Source: an uncultured Bacteroidota bacterium (GTDB taxonomy: Bacteria > Bacteroidota > Bacteroidia > Flavobacteriales > Flavobacteriaceae). Taken from it: a DNA stretch of 56,733 nt. The notes under the pieces are model-generated. The model did not search any database. It was not told the DNA's origin and saw nothing but the letters and a program-made list of their open reading frames with translations. Positions 50,026 through 56,733 of the stretch are shown here, piece by piece (positions within the stretch are counted from its first letter, which is position 1; each line of letters begins with the position of its first letter). Where the stretch lies: the NCBI GenBank assembly GCA_903839195.1, contig CAIMBK010000130.1:1-56733 (forward strand), given 5' to 3'. Position numbers and translations under genes: made by a program.

Positions 50026-51696
50026 ATGAATAAATTTAAAATTTTTGGGATTATCCTATTAGCCACTTTCACAACATCAAAGGCCCAAGAAATTGACCAA
50101 GTAAAAAAAGTGATCGACGCCGAACAATTTGAAAAGGCAAAAGGAATTTTGAAATCCCTAATTCAAACCAAACCAAACAATGGAAAAGCTTATTTCTTGT
50201 TGGGAAATATTTATTTGACTCAGAAAATTGCCGATTCCGCTAAAATATATTTTCAAAAAGGACTTACCGTTTCTGAAGATTCTAAATACAATTATATTGG
50301 TTTAGGCCAAATGGATTTGGACGATAATAATCTTATTTCTGCACAAAATAATTTCAATTTAGCCACCAAAGATTCTAAAAAGAAAGAAGTTGAGCCTTTT
50401 ATTTTTGTGGCCAAAGCCTATATGAACGCCGATAAACCTGATTATACAGCAGCATTAAACAATTTGAATAAAGCAAAAACAAACAATCCTTCCGATTCTC
50501 AATTATTATTGACTTTGGGCGATGCGTATTATGGTGATAAAAAACAAAACGAATCGTATGTTTCTTATCGCGATGCGTTTGCCGCTGACCCGACATTGAT
50601 TCGAGCCAAAATGCAATTGGGTGTTTTGTTAAAAGGCGCTAGAGCTTTTACAGAAGCCGTAAAAGCCTATGACAAGGTAGTTTCAACCAATCCTGAATAC
50701 GGTCCAGTTTATAGAGAATTAGCCGAAACCTATTATTTATGGGGATTCAATGAACCAAAAAATAACAAAGAATACATTCAAAAAGCATTGGATTATTACG
50801 AAATCTATATGAAATTGACGGATTATTCACTAACTTCTAGAATGCGTCATGCTGACTTTTTGGTTTTAGCCAAAGACTATAAAGCGCTTGAAATGGAAGC
50901 CAATAAAATGAAAGAATTGGATAAAGTAAATCCTAGAATTTTTAGATATTTAGGTTATTCTTCCTACGAAAATGGAAATACTGATTCCGCTATTTCTGCT
51001 TTAGAAACGTTTATTTCAACGCCAACAAATAAAATTATTGCCCGTGATTATATGTATTTAGGACTTGCCAAATTGCGAAAAGCGAACAATTTGGAAACTA
51101 AAACGTTTGATCAAGTTGTTTTTGATGCTGGAGTTTCGAATTTGAAAAAAGCCGTTGAAATTGAAATTACCATGACCAACGATTTAAGTGAAATCGGAAA
51201 GAAATTCTACGAGCAAAAATTATTCAAACAAGCCGCTGCGATTTATGAAATTGCAGTTACCAATGTGAATTCTAAGAATTATGTTTTGGACAATTTTTAT
51301 CTTGGAAATTCTTTATATTATAATAATACTAAGAAAGACGTCGTAAAACCAAATCCTGAAGAACTTCAAAAAGCGGATGTTGCTTTTGGAAATGTAATTA
51401 CCGCATCGCCAACAACCCAAGACGCTTATATTTTTAGAGCTCGTGCCAATAATTTGCTCGAAAATGACGAAATGATTATCAAATATTACCAACAATATAT
51501 TGATGTTGTAACCGAAAAAGGCGCTGAAGAATTAGCAAAACCTGCCGTTAGGACGAAATTTATTGAATCTTATAACGCAATTGCTGCGGCCTTCGCCAAT
51601 ACAGATAAAGTAAAAGCCAAAGAATATTTCAACAAAACATTGACTTTGGATGCTACAAATGAATATGCAACGCAATCTTTGAAACAATTAAAATAA
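50026..51696 (+). CDS. Exported tetratricopeptide repeat protein
   Basis: A 556-residue protein with a signal peptide (KFKIFGIILLATFTTSKAQ) followed by many TPR-like helix pairs. Examples are FEKAKGILKSLIQTKPNNGK, AYFLLGNIYLTQKIADSAK, LMLGDAYYGDKKQNESYVSY-type repeats, MQLGVLLKGARAFTEAVKAY and IYEIAVTNVNSK. TPR arrays act as scaffolds for protein contacts; the partner here is unknown. I start at the ATG at 50026 (MNKFKIFGI), ten codons after a possible TTG at 49996. Its place behind the ton genes and PstS-like lipoprotein, with a terminator after it, suggests that it closes one long envelope operon. Confidence 0.85.
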   Translation: MNKFKIFGIILLATFTTSKAQEIDQVKKVIDAEQFEKAKGILKSLIQTKPNNGKAYFLLGNIYLTQKIADSAKIYFQKGLTVSEDSKYNYIGLGQMDLDDNNLISAQNNFNLATKDSKKKEVEPFIFVAKAYMNADKPDYTAALNNLNKAKTNNPSDSQLLLTLGDAYYGDKKQNESYVSYRDAFAADPTLIRAKMQLGVLLKGARAFTEAVKAYDKVVSTNPEYGPVYRELAETYYLWGFNEPKNNKEYIQKALDYYEIYMKLTDYSLTSRMRHADFLVLAKDYKALEMEANKMKELDKVNPRIFRYLGYSSYENGNTDSAISALETFISTPTNKIIARDYMYLGLAKLRKANNLETKTFDQVVFDAGVSNLKKAVEIEITMTNDLSEIGKKFYEQKLFKQAAAIYEIAVTNVNSKNYVLDNFYLGNSLYYNNTKKDVVKPNPEELQKADVAFGNVITASPTTQDAYIFRARANNLLENDEMIIKYYQQYIDVVTEKGAEELAKPAVRTKFIESYNAIAAAFANTDKVKAKEYFNKTLTLDATNEYATQSLKQLK

Positions 51697-51719
51697 GAAT
51701 TTATTTCTGTTTATATCTC

Positions 51720-51753
51720 AAAACCGATGCAATTCAAAGTGTCGGTTTTTTTT
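51720..51753 (+). terminator. Probable terminator after the TPR gene
   Basis: AAACCGA (51721-51727) pairs with TCGGTTT (51742-51748) around a long loop, followed by a T-run. Confidence 0.6.
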
Positions 51754-51825
51754 ATGGATTAGAAATACAAAATCTAATTATCTCATTTTCAAATTCAGTA
51801 TCTTTGTGGCCAATTATTATTTAAA

Positions 51826-52458
51826 ATGCTTAAAAAAGAACAACAATCGGCTGTTGAAAAAGGAGAAATGCTTCCGCTTATGGAAGAATTTTACACCATT
51901 CAAGGCGAAGGATTTCATACAGGAACGGCGGCTTATTTTGTACGAATTGGCGGTTGCGATGTAGGATGTCATTGGTGCGACGTAAAAGAAAGCTGGAATG
52001 CCGAATTGCATCCGCCAACGCCAACCGATAGCATTGTTGAAAATGCAGTTAAATATTCCGAAACCATTGTTGTAACGGGTGGCGAACCTTTGATGTGGGA
52101 CATGACTTTGCTTACGCAAAAACTAAAAGAAAAAGGTTTAAAAGTACATATTGAAACTTCTGGTGCTTATGCTTTGTCAGGAAATTGGGATTGGATATGT
52201 CTTTCTCCAAAGAAAAACAAGTTGCCAACACAAACAGTTTATGACTATGCAAACGAACTGAAAGTCATTATTCACAACAAACACGACTTTATTTTTGCCG
52301 AAGAACAAGCCGAAAAAGTAAATTCAAATGCTATACTTTTCCTTCAACCGGAATGGAGTAAAAAGGAAGAAATGACGCCGCTAATTGTTGATTATGTAAT
52401 GAAAAACCCAAAATGGCGTGTTTCTTTGCAAACACACAAATACTTGAATATTCCTTAA
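51826..52458 (+). CDS. queE: 7-carboxy-7-deazaguanine synthase
   Basis: A radical-SAM enzyme of queuosine synthesis that rearranges 6-carboxytetrahydropterin to 7-carboxy-7-deazaguanine. The 210-residue protein contains the radical-SAM cysteine motif in the compact QueE form (GGCDVGCHWCDVKESW), the FYTIQGEGFHTGTAAYFVRI N-terminal region and the GGEPLMWD motif near the SAM site. LQTHKYLNIP closes the protein, as in the family. It supplies the precursor used later by QueA (36352); the other que genes are not in the window. It converges on the methyltransferase gene, with 10 bp between stop codons. Confidence 0.95.
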   Translation: MLKKEQQSAVEKGEMLPLMEEFYTIQGEGFHTGTAAYFVRIGGCDVGCHWCDVKESWNAELHPPTPTDSIVENAVKYSETIVVTGGEPLMWDMTLLTQKLKEKGLKVHIETSGAYALSGNWDWICLSPKKNKLPTQTVYDYANELKVIIHNKHDFIFAEEQAEKVNSNAILFLQPEWSKKEEMTPLIVDYVMKNPKWRVSLQTHKYLNIP

Positions 52459-52468
52459 TTTTCTTGAA

Positions 52469-53182
52469 TTATTTTGCGTTGGAAAGCTTCGCTAAATAAT
52501 CAAAATGTTCCCCTTCCAAAACCATTTCGCAGAAAAATCCATTGGCAACAGCCGCATTTTGCAACGTATTATAATCCATATACAACCAAGGAAATGGCGC
52601 TTCTTTTTGCCCTTTGTAGGAAATTGTGAATTCTAATTCGCCATAATACGCATCGCCAGAAATCCATTTTCCGCCATCTTCATCTTCGTCAAACATATAA
52701 ATAATGTCGGAAGAATCAATTAGGATTTGTCCATTTTTCGCCAACAATGATTTTAATTTTTGTAAGTAATTTGAAACGTTTTTCAATTTTCCAAAAATCC
52801 CCGTACCATTCATTAATAATAAAATAGTATCGAATTTTTCATCAGTTTCAAATTCTAAAATAGCTTCAACTTTTGTATTTTCAACGCCCCTTAATTGACA
52901 AGCTTCAATCGCGTTTTTTGAAATATCGATGGCGGTTACGTCCAATTTTTTCTCGTTTTGCAAATATAAACTATGACTTCCAGCGCCACAACCAACGTCC
53001 AAAATCTTTCCTTTGGCCAACAAAAGTGCTTTTTGTTCCAAAATTGGCATTTCAGAAAAACTTCGAAATAAATAGGCAACCGACATTTCATCTTCTTCAG
53101 AAATATTGGTTTCGGTGAGTAAATCTTCTGGAGAATTATGGGTTTGAAAGTCGAGAATTGCTTTTCCGAAAAGGTCTTTCAT
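52469..53182 (-). CDS. Class I SAM-dependent methyltransferase
   Basis: A 237-residue protein with a standard Rossmann methyltransferase core. Motif I is GKILDVGCGAGSHSLYLQ, motif II the acidic VTAIDISKNAIEACQLRG, and later motifs are KFDTILLLMNGTGIFGKL and LAKNGQILIDSSDI. No substrate-specific signature is recognisable; small-molecule, protein or RNA substrates are all open. The N-terminal part (KDLFGKAILDFQTHNSPEDL) lacks a signal peptide, so it is cytoplasmic. It lies alone between queE and the YkgJ-like gene, from which it diverges. Confidence 0.85.
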   Translation of the reverse strand: MKDLFGKAILDFQTHNSPEDLLTETNISEEDEMSVAYLFRSFSEMPILEQKALLLAKGKILDVGCGAGSHSLYLQNEKKLDVTAIDISKNAIEACQLRGVENTKVEAILEFETDEKFDTILLLMNGTGIFGKLKNVSNYLQKLKSLLAKNGQILIDSSDIIYMFDEDEDGGKWISGDAYYGELEFTISYKGQKEAPFPWLYMDYNTLQNAAVANGFFCEMVLEGEHFDYLAKLSNAK

Positions 53183-53258
53183 TACTGTTGATTCGTTAAT
53201 TTGGTTATTTGTTGATTTGTTTTGAGTAATTTTACGGTGTCATCTTTAAACTTTAAAC

Positions 53259-53753
53259 TTGAAACACATTTTAAACAATCTTCCTAAAGAAGCCAAAGAT
53301 AAGCATATCGAAAACAAAAAGTATTTTGATAAGCTAAAAAAGAAAACGCCCAAGAATTTGGATTATGTAATGCAGGATTTGCACAACGCCGAATTCAAAA
53401 AAACCGATTGTTTGCAATGTGCCAATTGTTGTAAAACGACTGGCCCGCTTTTTACAACGGCCGATATTGAACGAATTTCAAAGCATTTTAAACAAAAACC
53501 CCAGCAATTTATTGACCAATATTTACGCATTGACGAAGAGCAAGATTATGTTTTGCAAAGTGTTCCTTGTACTTTTTTGGACGCTGAAAATGCTTGTTTG
53601 ATTTATGATTTTCGGCCAAAAGCGTGTAGAGAATTCCCACATACAGAAAGAAAAAAATTTCAACAAATTTCAAATTTAACATTGCAAAACGTTTCCATTT
53701 GTCCCGCTGCATTCAACATTGTCGAAGAAATGAAAAAGCGTTTGCCGCTTTAG
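53259..53753 (+). CDS. YkgJ-family cysteine-cluster protein
   Basis: A 164-residue protein with the zinc/iron-chelating CxxCC-type cluster. Cysteines lie at KKTDCLQCANCCKTTGPLF and again at VPCTFLDAENACLIYDFRPKACREFP. This spacing defines the YkgJ (CxxCxxCC) family, whose members are thought to bind a metal or Fe-S centre; no function is established. The start is a TTG at 53259 (MKHILNNLPKEAKDK), since no upstream ATG exists in the frame and relatives begin here. It is divergent from the methyltransferase and convergent with the NamZ-like gene (8 bp between stop codons). Confidence 0.86.
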   Translation: MKHILNNLPKEAKDKHIENKKYFDKLKKKTPKNLDYVMQDLHNAEFKKTDCLQCANCCKTTGPLFTTADIERISKHFKQKPQQFIDQYLRIDEEQDYVLQSVPCTFLDAENACLIYDFRPKACREFPHTERKKFQQISNLTLQNVSICPAAFNIVEEMKKRLPL

Positions 53754-53761
53754 AAAATGAT

Positions 53762-55087
53762 TTAATAAATCAAATATGGTTTTCGCATTTTTTGAAATTC
53801 TTCAACTCCTGATTTCCAACTTTCACGAATCTCATTTTCTGATAATCCCGCTTCGATTTGTTCTTGTAGTTTCTTGGTTCCGGCTAGTTTTGTAAAAAAT
53901 GAATTAAAGAATTTCGTTTTGTCAGCCGTTTCGTCATACGCTTTAAGCAACCATTTTATTTCTAATTGGGTAACTTTTGGAATGGTGGTCAAATCTCCAC
54001 CAAAACATTCAACGCCATTATAAACGGGGTCTTTGGCGCCAAAATTTGGCATTGGCACAAAACTAAATTCGCTTTTCGGCAAAAACGGAGAACCATAAAT
54101 TTGAAATTGTTTTTCGGTTCCACGACCAACACTAACATTTGTTCCCTCAAAAAGACACAAACTTGAATATAAATTTATGGCTTGATCATTGGGTAAATTT
54201 GGCGAAGGTTTTATGGGCAAACTATAATTCATTTCCCGATGATAATCCGAACAAGCAATGACTTTTAAATCGCATTCAACACTATTTTTCAACCATTTTT
54301 CACCATTTATCATTTGCGCATATTCGCCAATTGTCATTCCGTGCAATAGCGGAATGGGATGCATTCCCACAAAACTGGAATAGTCTTTTTCTAAAATAGG
54401 TCCGTCAACAATAGCGCCATTTGGGTTCGGACGGTCCAAAACGAGCAACGAAATATTGTTTTCCGCACAAGCTTCCATAATATAATGAAGCGTGGATATA
54501 TAAGTATAAAAACGTGCGCCAACATCCTGAATGTCAAAAATCATGACGTCAATTCCTTCTAAATGTTCTGGTTTTGGTTTCCTGTTTTCGCCGTAAAGAG
54601 AAATAATTGGCAAACCAGTTTTCGTATCTTTTCCATCAATAACATGTTCGCCAGCATCTGCCGTTCCTCGAAAACCATGTTCAGGGGCGTAAATTTTTTG
54701 TAGATTAATTTTGTTTTTTACCAAGAAATCAACCAAGTGAATCTTTTTTCTGTCATAGGCTTCAATGTGCGTCATTCCGCCAGAATCGGGCATCGTATAT
54801 ATAGAATCATAAGATACAATTCCGGTTTGATTGGTTATAACGCCAACGCGTTTGCCAACTAATAATGGAAAATAACCCTCAGAATTATCGGCTCCAGTAC
54901 TAAATCGATTGGTTTTTTTGTTGCTAATAACCATTGTTTTTGTTGAATAGCCATTGTGTCGAAAGGTTTTTTGAGTCGGTTTACAAGAAAATAACACCGC
55001 CGAAATCACTACTAACAACAAAAAGGATTTCCATTTTCGATTAGAAAAAGTGGAATTATGGATTTTCAAAACACAATTTTGATTCAT
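53762..55087 (-). CDS. NamZ-like exo-beta-N-acetylmuramidase lipoprotein (GH171, DUF1343)
   Basis: A 441-residue lipoprotein (signal around SFLLLVVISAVLFSCKPTQK) carrying the DUF1343 domain, now known as glycoside hydrolase family GH171 with NamZ, an exo-beta-N-acetylmuramidase that removes MurNAc from peptidoglycan fragments. Family segments are VGVITNQTGIV, IYAPEHGFRGTADAGEHV, MIFDIQDVGARFYTYISTLH, LLVLDRPNPNGAIVDGP and LLHGMTIGEYAQMINGEKW. The catalytic region around EHGFRG and QDVG is intact. It probably acts in the periplasm in peptidoglycan recycling. The neighbouring genes do not form an obvious recycling operon, so the role is inferred from the family. Confidence 0.88.
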   Translation of the reverse strand: MNQNCVLKIHNSTFSNRKWKSFLLLVVISAVLFSCKPTQKTFRHNGYSTKTMVISNKKTNRFSTGADNSEGYFPLLVGKRVGVITNQTGIVSYDSIYTMPDSGGMTHIEAYDRKKIHLVDFLVKNKINLQKIYAPEHGFRGTADAGEHVIDGKDTKTGLPIISLYGENRKPKPEHLEGIDVMIFDIQDVGARFYTYISTLHYIMEACAENNISLLVLDRPNPNGAIVDGPILEKDYSSFVGMHPIPLLHGMTIGEYAQMINGEKWLKNSVECDLKVIACSDYHREMNYSLPIKPSPNLPNDQAINLYSSLCLFEGTNVSVGRGTEKQFQIYGSPFLPKSEFSFVPMPNFGAKDPVYNGVECFGGDLTTIPKVTQLEIKWLLKAYDETADKTKFFNSFFTKLAGTKKLQEQIEAGLSENEIRESWKSGVEEFQKMRKPYLIY

Positions 55088-55121
55088 AAAGAATGTAAAA
55101 TAAATAATTAAATCTCTTGAT

Positions 55122-55155
55122 TTTGTTGAAAATAGCTTCTAAAAACGTATTTTTG
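55122..55155 (+). promoter_or_regulatory. Promoter of the LolC/E-type permease gene
   Basis: TTTG (55122-55125), a 22-nt spacer and TATTTTTG (55148-55155). The transcript would start about 20 nt before the TTG start codon at 55182. Confidence 0.62.
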
Positions 55156-55181
55156 ACTTCCAATTATAGACAAAAATCCAA

Positions 55182-56417
55182 TTGAATTTAGAATATTTCA
55201 TAGCCAAAAGGCTCCTGACTTCAAAAGACCATAAAAGTAGTATATCTGCGCCAATTATAAAAATTGCGATAGCAGCAATTGCAATTGGAATGATAATGAT
55301 GATTATTTCTATTGCTACGGGAATTGGTTTGCAACAGAAAATTCGCGAAAAAGTGGCTGCTTTCAACGGTCATATTATCATTTCGAATTATGACGATAAT
55401 CAGTCGCAAATCAGCGTCAATCCTATTTCCATTCAGCAAGATTTTTATCCCAAATTCAATAATGTTGAAGGAATTAGCCATATTCAAGCCGTTGCCAGCA
55501 AAGCGGGAATTATTCGTACAGAAACTTCTTTTGAAGGAATTATTTTTAAAGGCGTCGGAAAAGATTATCAATGGAATAACATAAAGGAATATATCGTTGC
55601 GGGAAGATTGCCCAATTTATTAGGCAACCTAAACGAAGAAGTTTTGATTTCGGAATTTTTAGCCAAAAGATTGGATCTAAAACTTAATGACCGTTTCAAC
55701 ACGTTTTTCATGAAAGAAAACAGCAGTCAAAAACCCAACCTTCGTGTCTTTAAAATAGTAGGAATTTTCAACTCTGGTTTTCAAGAATTTGACGCAACCT
55801 ATGTCATCGGCGATATCCGGCATTTACAACGCATTAACAAATGGAGCCCAACCCAAGTCGGCGCCTTCGAAGTCTTTGTGTCCGATTTTAATACCATTCA
55901 ATCCAAAGGCACAGAAGTCTATCAACAAACAAGTTCTACACTTAACACCCAAACCATCGTCGAAAAATACGTCTACATTTTCGAATGGCTCAAACTTTTC
56001 GATTTCAATATTATCGTTATCCTTATCATTATGATTTCCGTAGCCACCATCAATATGGTCGTTGCTCTTTTAGTTTTAATTTTAGAGCGCACCCAAATGA
56101 TAGGAATTCTAAAAGCGTTGGGCGCCAACAATTGGGCCGTTCGAAAAATATTTCTTTACAACGCATTTTATTTAATTATAAGAGGTTTGTTTTGGGGAAA
56201 TCTCATCGGAATCGGACTAGTTTTAATCCAAGATTATTTCGGAATCATCACCCTCAACCCCGACAATTACTATGTCAATCAAGCGCCAGTTTATCTCAAT
56301 TGGGGATATATCCTACTTTTAAACCTAGGAACAATGGCCGTTTGTCTATTAGTTTTACTAATTCCGTCCTACATTATCACCAAAATTTCTCCCGTAAAAG
56401 CCATTCGCTTCGATTAG
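55182..56417 (+). CDS. LolC/E-type ABC transporter permease (FtsX-like)
   Basis: A 411-residue inner-membrane protein of the MacB/FtsX permease fold, like the LolC/LolE subunits that release lipoproteins from the inner membrane. It has one N-terminal helix (IAIAAIAIGMIMMIISIATG), a large periplasmic domain (about residues 45-265) and three C-terminal helices (IIVILIIMISVATINMVVAL, YNAFYLIIRGLFWGNLIGIG, LLLNLGTMAVCLLVLLIPSY). The start is TTG at 55182 (MNLEYFIAKRLL), matching family N-termini. No LolD-like ATPase gene is adjacent. A lipoprotein or macrolide-type exporter permease are the alternatives. The promoter at 55122-55155 makes it self-standing. Confidence 0.87.
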   Translation: MNLEYFIAKRLLTSKDHKSSISAPIIKIAIAAIAIGMIMMIISIATGIGLQQKIREKVAAFNGHIIISNYDDNQSQISVNPISIQQDFYPKFNNVEGISHIQAVASKAGIIRTETSFEGIIFKGVGKDYQWNNIKEYIVAGRLPNLLGNLNEEVLISEFLAKRLDLKLNDRFNTFFMKENSSQKPNLRVFKIVGIFNSGFQEFDATYVIGDIRHLQRINKWSPTQVGAFEVFVSDFNTIQSKGTEVYQQTSSTLNTQTIVEKYVYIFEWLKLFDFNIIVILIIMISVATINMVVALLVLILERTQMIGILKALGANNWAVRKIFLYNAFYLIIRGLFWGNLIGIGLVLIQDYFGIITLNPDNYYVNQAPVYLNWGYILLLNLGTMAVCLLVLLIPSYIITKISPVKAIRFD

Positions 56418-56455
56418 ATCAGGAGCGGCACCTTTGTTTTCCATAGGATCAGTTG

Positions 56456-56515
56456 TCCCGCTTTCCGCTAAATCCACGCCGCTTGGCGTGGGATACCGCT
56501 ACAATCGGGGCTAAA
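56456..56515 (+). repeat. Dispersed hairpin repeat, copy 2
   Basis: The same left end TCCCGCTTTCCGCT (56456-56469) and right end CCGCTACAATCGGGGCTAAA (from 56496) as copy 1 at 20139-20206. The hairpin is different: CCACGCC (56474-56480) with GGCGTGG (56485-56491). Conserved ends with a changed but still paired middle suggest that the structure itself is kept. Confidence 0.75.
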
Positions 56516-56664
56516 AAGGGCGTTTTAGCTCTTCAAAACGCGCAAATTTCCGCCCATAAAAAACCAAAAAATCCATTTTCATAAAAAAAAATTAAATTCA
56601 AAAATCGCGCAATCAGGCTTTTACGAATTACTACAATTATAAATAGAAAATAAGGTTAAAAAAT

Positions 56665-56695
56665 TTTGCAAAAGTGAAATAAGGAATTATCTTTG
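56665..56695 (+). promoter_or_regulatory. Strong promoter reading out of the window
   Basis: TTTG (56665-56668), a 19-nt spacer and TATCTTTG (56688-56695) match the Bacteroidota consensus almost perfectly, the same form as the ubiE promoter. The target gene starts after 56733. Confidence 0.68.
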
Positions 56696-56733
56696 CCCTC
56701 CCGCAAGGGGTAGTAAAAAGAGGTAAAAAGTGA

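Larger units (their letters stand above)
56418..56733. other. 316-bp right-end intergenic region
   Basis: Holds the second repeat copy (56456-56515) and a promoter reading outward at 56665-56695. The last bases include a small CCC-GCAA-GGG hairpin near 56701-56711. No coding frame is supported; the gene served by the promoter lies beyond the window. Confidence 0.6.

Noticed and set aside
55985..56446. 153-codon frame overlapping the end of the permease gene
   Set aside because: Basic, low-complexity composition and complete overlap with a well-supported membrane protein gene.
1..56733. Search for tRNA or rRNA genes, CRISPR arrays, transposases, integrases or phage genes
   Set aside because: I saw no T-loop-bearing cloverleaf, no regularly spaced repeats and no recombinase motifs in any gene.

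Overview
The window is a 56.7 kb piece of a low-GC (about one third G+C) Bacteroidota chromosome, almost certainly Flavobacterium or a close relative. The evidence is: a PorT-type type IX secretion protein, a GldA-like gliding ATPase, GLPGLI/TonB-receptor and DUF5686 outer-membrane proteins, menaquinone methyltransferase UbiE/MenG, a split MetH, the pheA-aminotransferase-DAHP synthase/chorismate mutase cluster, weak or absent Shine-Dalgarno sequences, and many TAnnTTTG (-7) / TTG (-33) promoters of the Bacteroidota primary sigma factor. I see no phage, insertion sequence, CRISPR array, tRNA or rRNA. The window is core metabolism and envelope biology; the unusual content lies mostly in regulatory RNA, repeats and a few odd proteins.

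Layout. 1-122: a high-GC foreign coding fragment fused onto a truncated TamL-like outer-membrane gene, probably an assembly chimera. 2-8.3 kb: TrmH-type methyltransferase (+), then minus-strand porT, ubiE/menG, folA, thyA, a DUF151 nuclease, etfA and etfB. 8.5-15 kb: pdhB, a DUF5686 surface protein and a membrane pyrophosphatase with a Cys/Met-rich tail. 15-20 kb: deoxynucleoside kinase and a hypothetical exported protein (-), then a GLPGLI protein and its partner TonB-receptor-like barrel (+). 20.2-26.8 kb: a methionine/SAM block, metK (-) against metH1-metH2-metF (+), with a SAM-II-like aptamer before metK and a SAM-I aptamer before metH1. 26.8-29.6 kb: PagL-like lipid A deacylase, GIN-domain lipoprotein and gldA. 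29.7-33 kb: an aromatic amino acid operon preceded by a Phe/Tyr-rich leader peptide and a terminator, read here as a classical transcription attenuator. 33-37.4 kb: rsgA, dtd, a MazG-like protein, aroA and queA, with repeat insertions inside dtd and aroA. 37.5-45.6 kb: kynU, amtB plus porin, a penicillin-acylase-family enzyme and kmo. 45.9-51.7 kb: exbB-exbD-exbD-tonB with a small membrane protein, a PstS-like lipoprotein and a TPR protein. 51.8-56.4 kb: queE, a methyltransferase, a YkgJ-type protein, a NamZ-like GH171 lipoprotein and a LolC/E-type permease. The right end holds a second copy of a dispersed hairpin repeat and a promoter reading out of the window.

How the genes connect. UbiE and ETF are parts of electron transfer and menaquinone chemistry. 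ThyA/FolA, MetH/MetF/MetK and the deoxynucleoside kinase link folate, one-carbon and nucleotide metabolism. PheA, the aminotransferase, DAHP synthase-chorismate mutase and AroA form the aromatic pathway, while KynU and Kmo belong to kynurenine metabolism. ExbBD/TonB powers receptors such as the barrel at 17.4 kb. The best leads are the pheA attenuator, the back-to-back SAM-II/SAM-I arrangement, the pyrophosphatase tail, and repeats inserted in frame in housekeeping genes.
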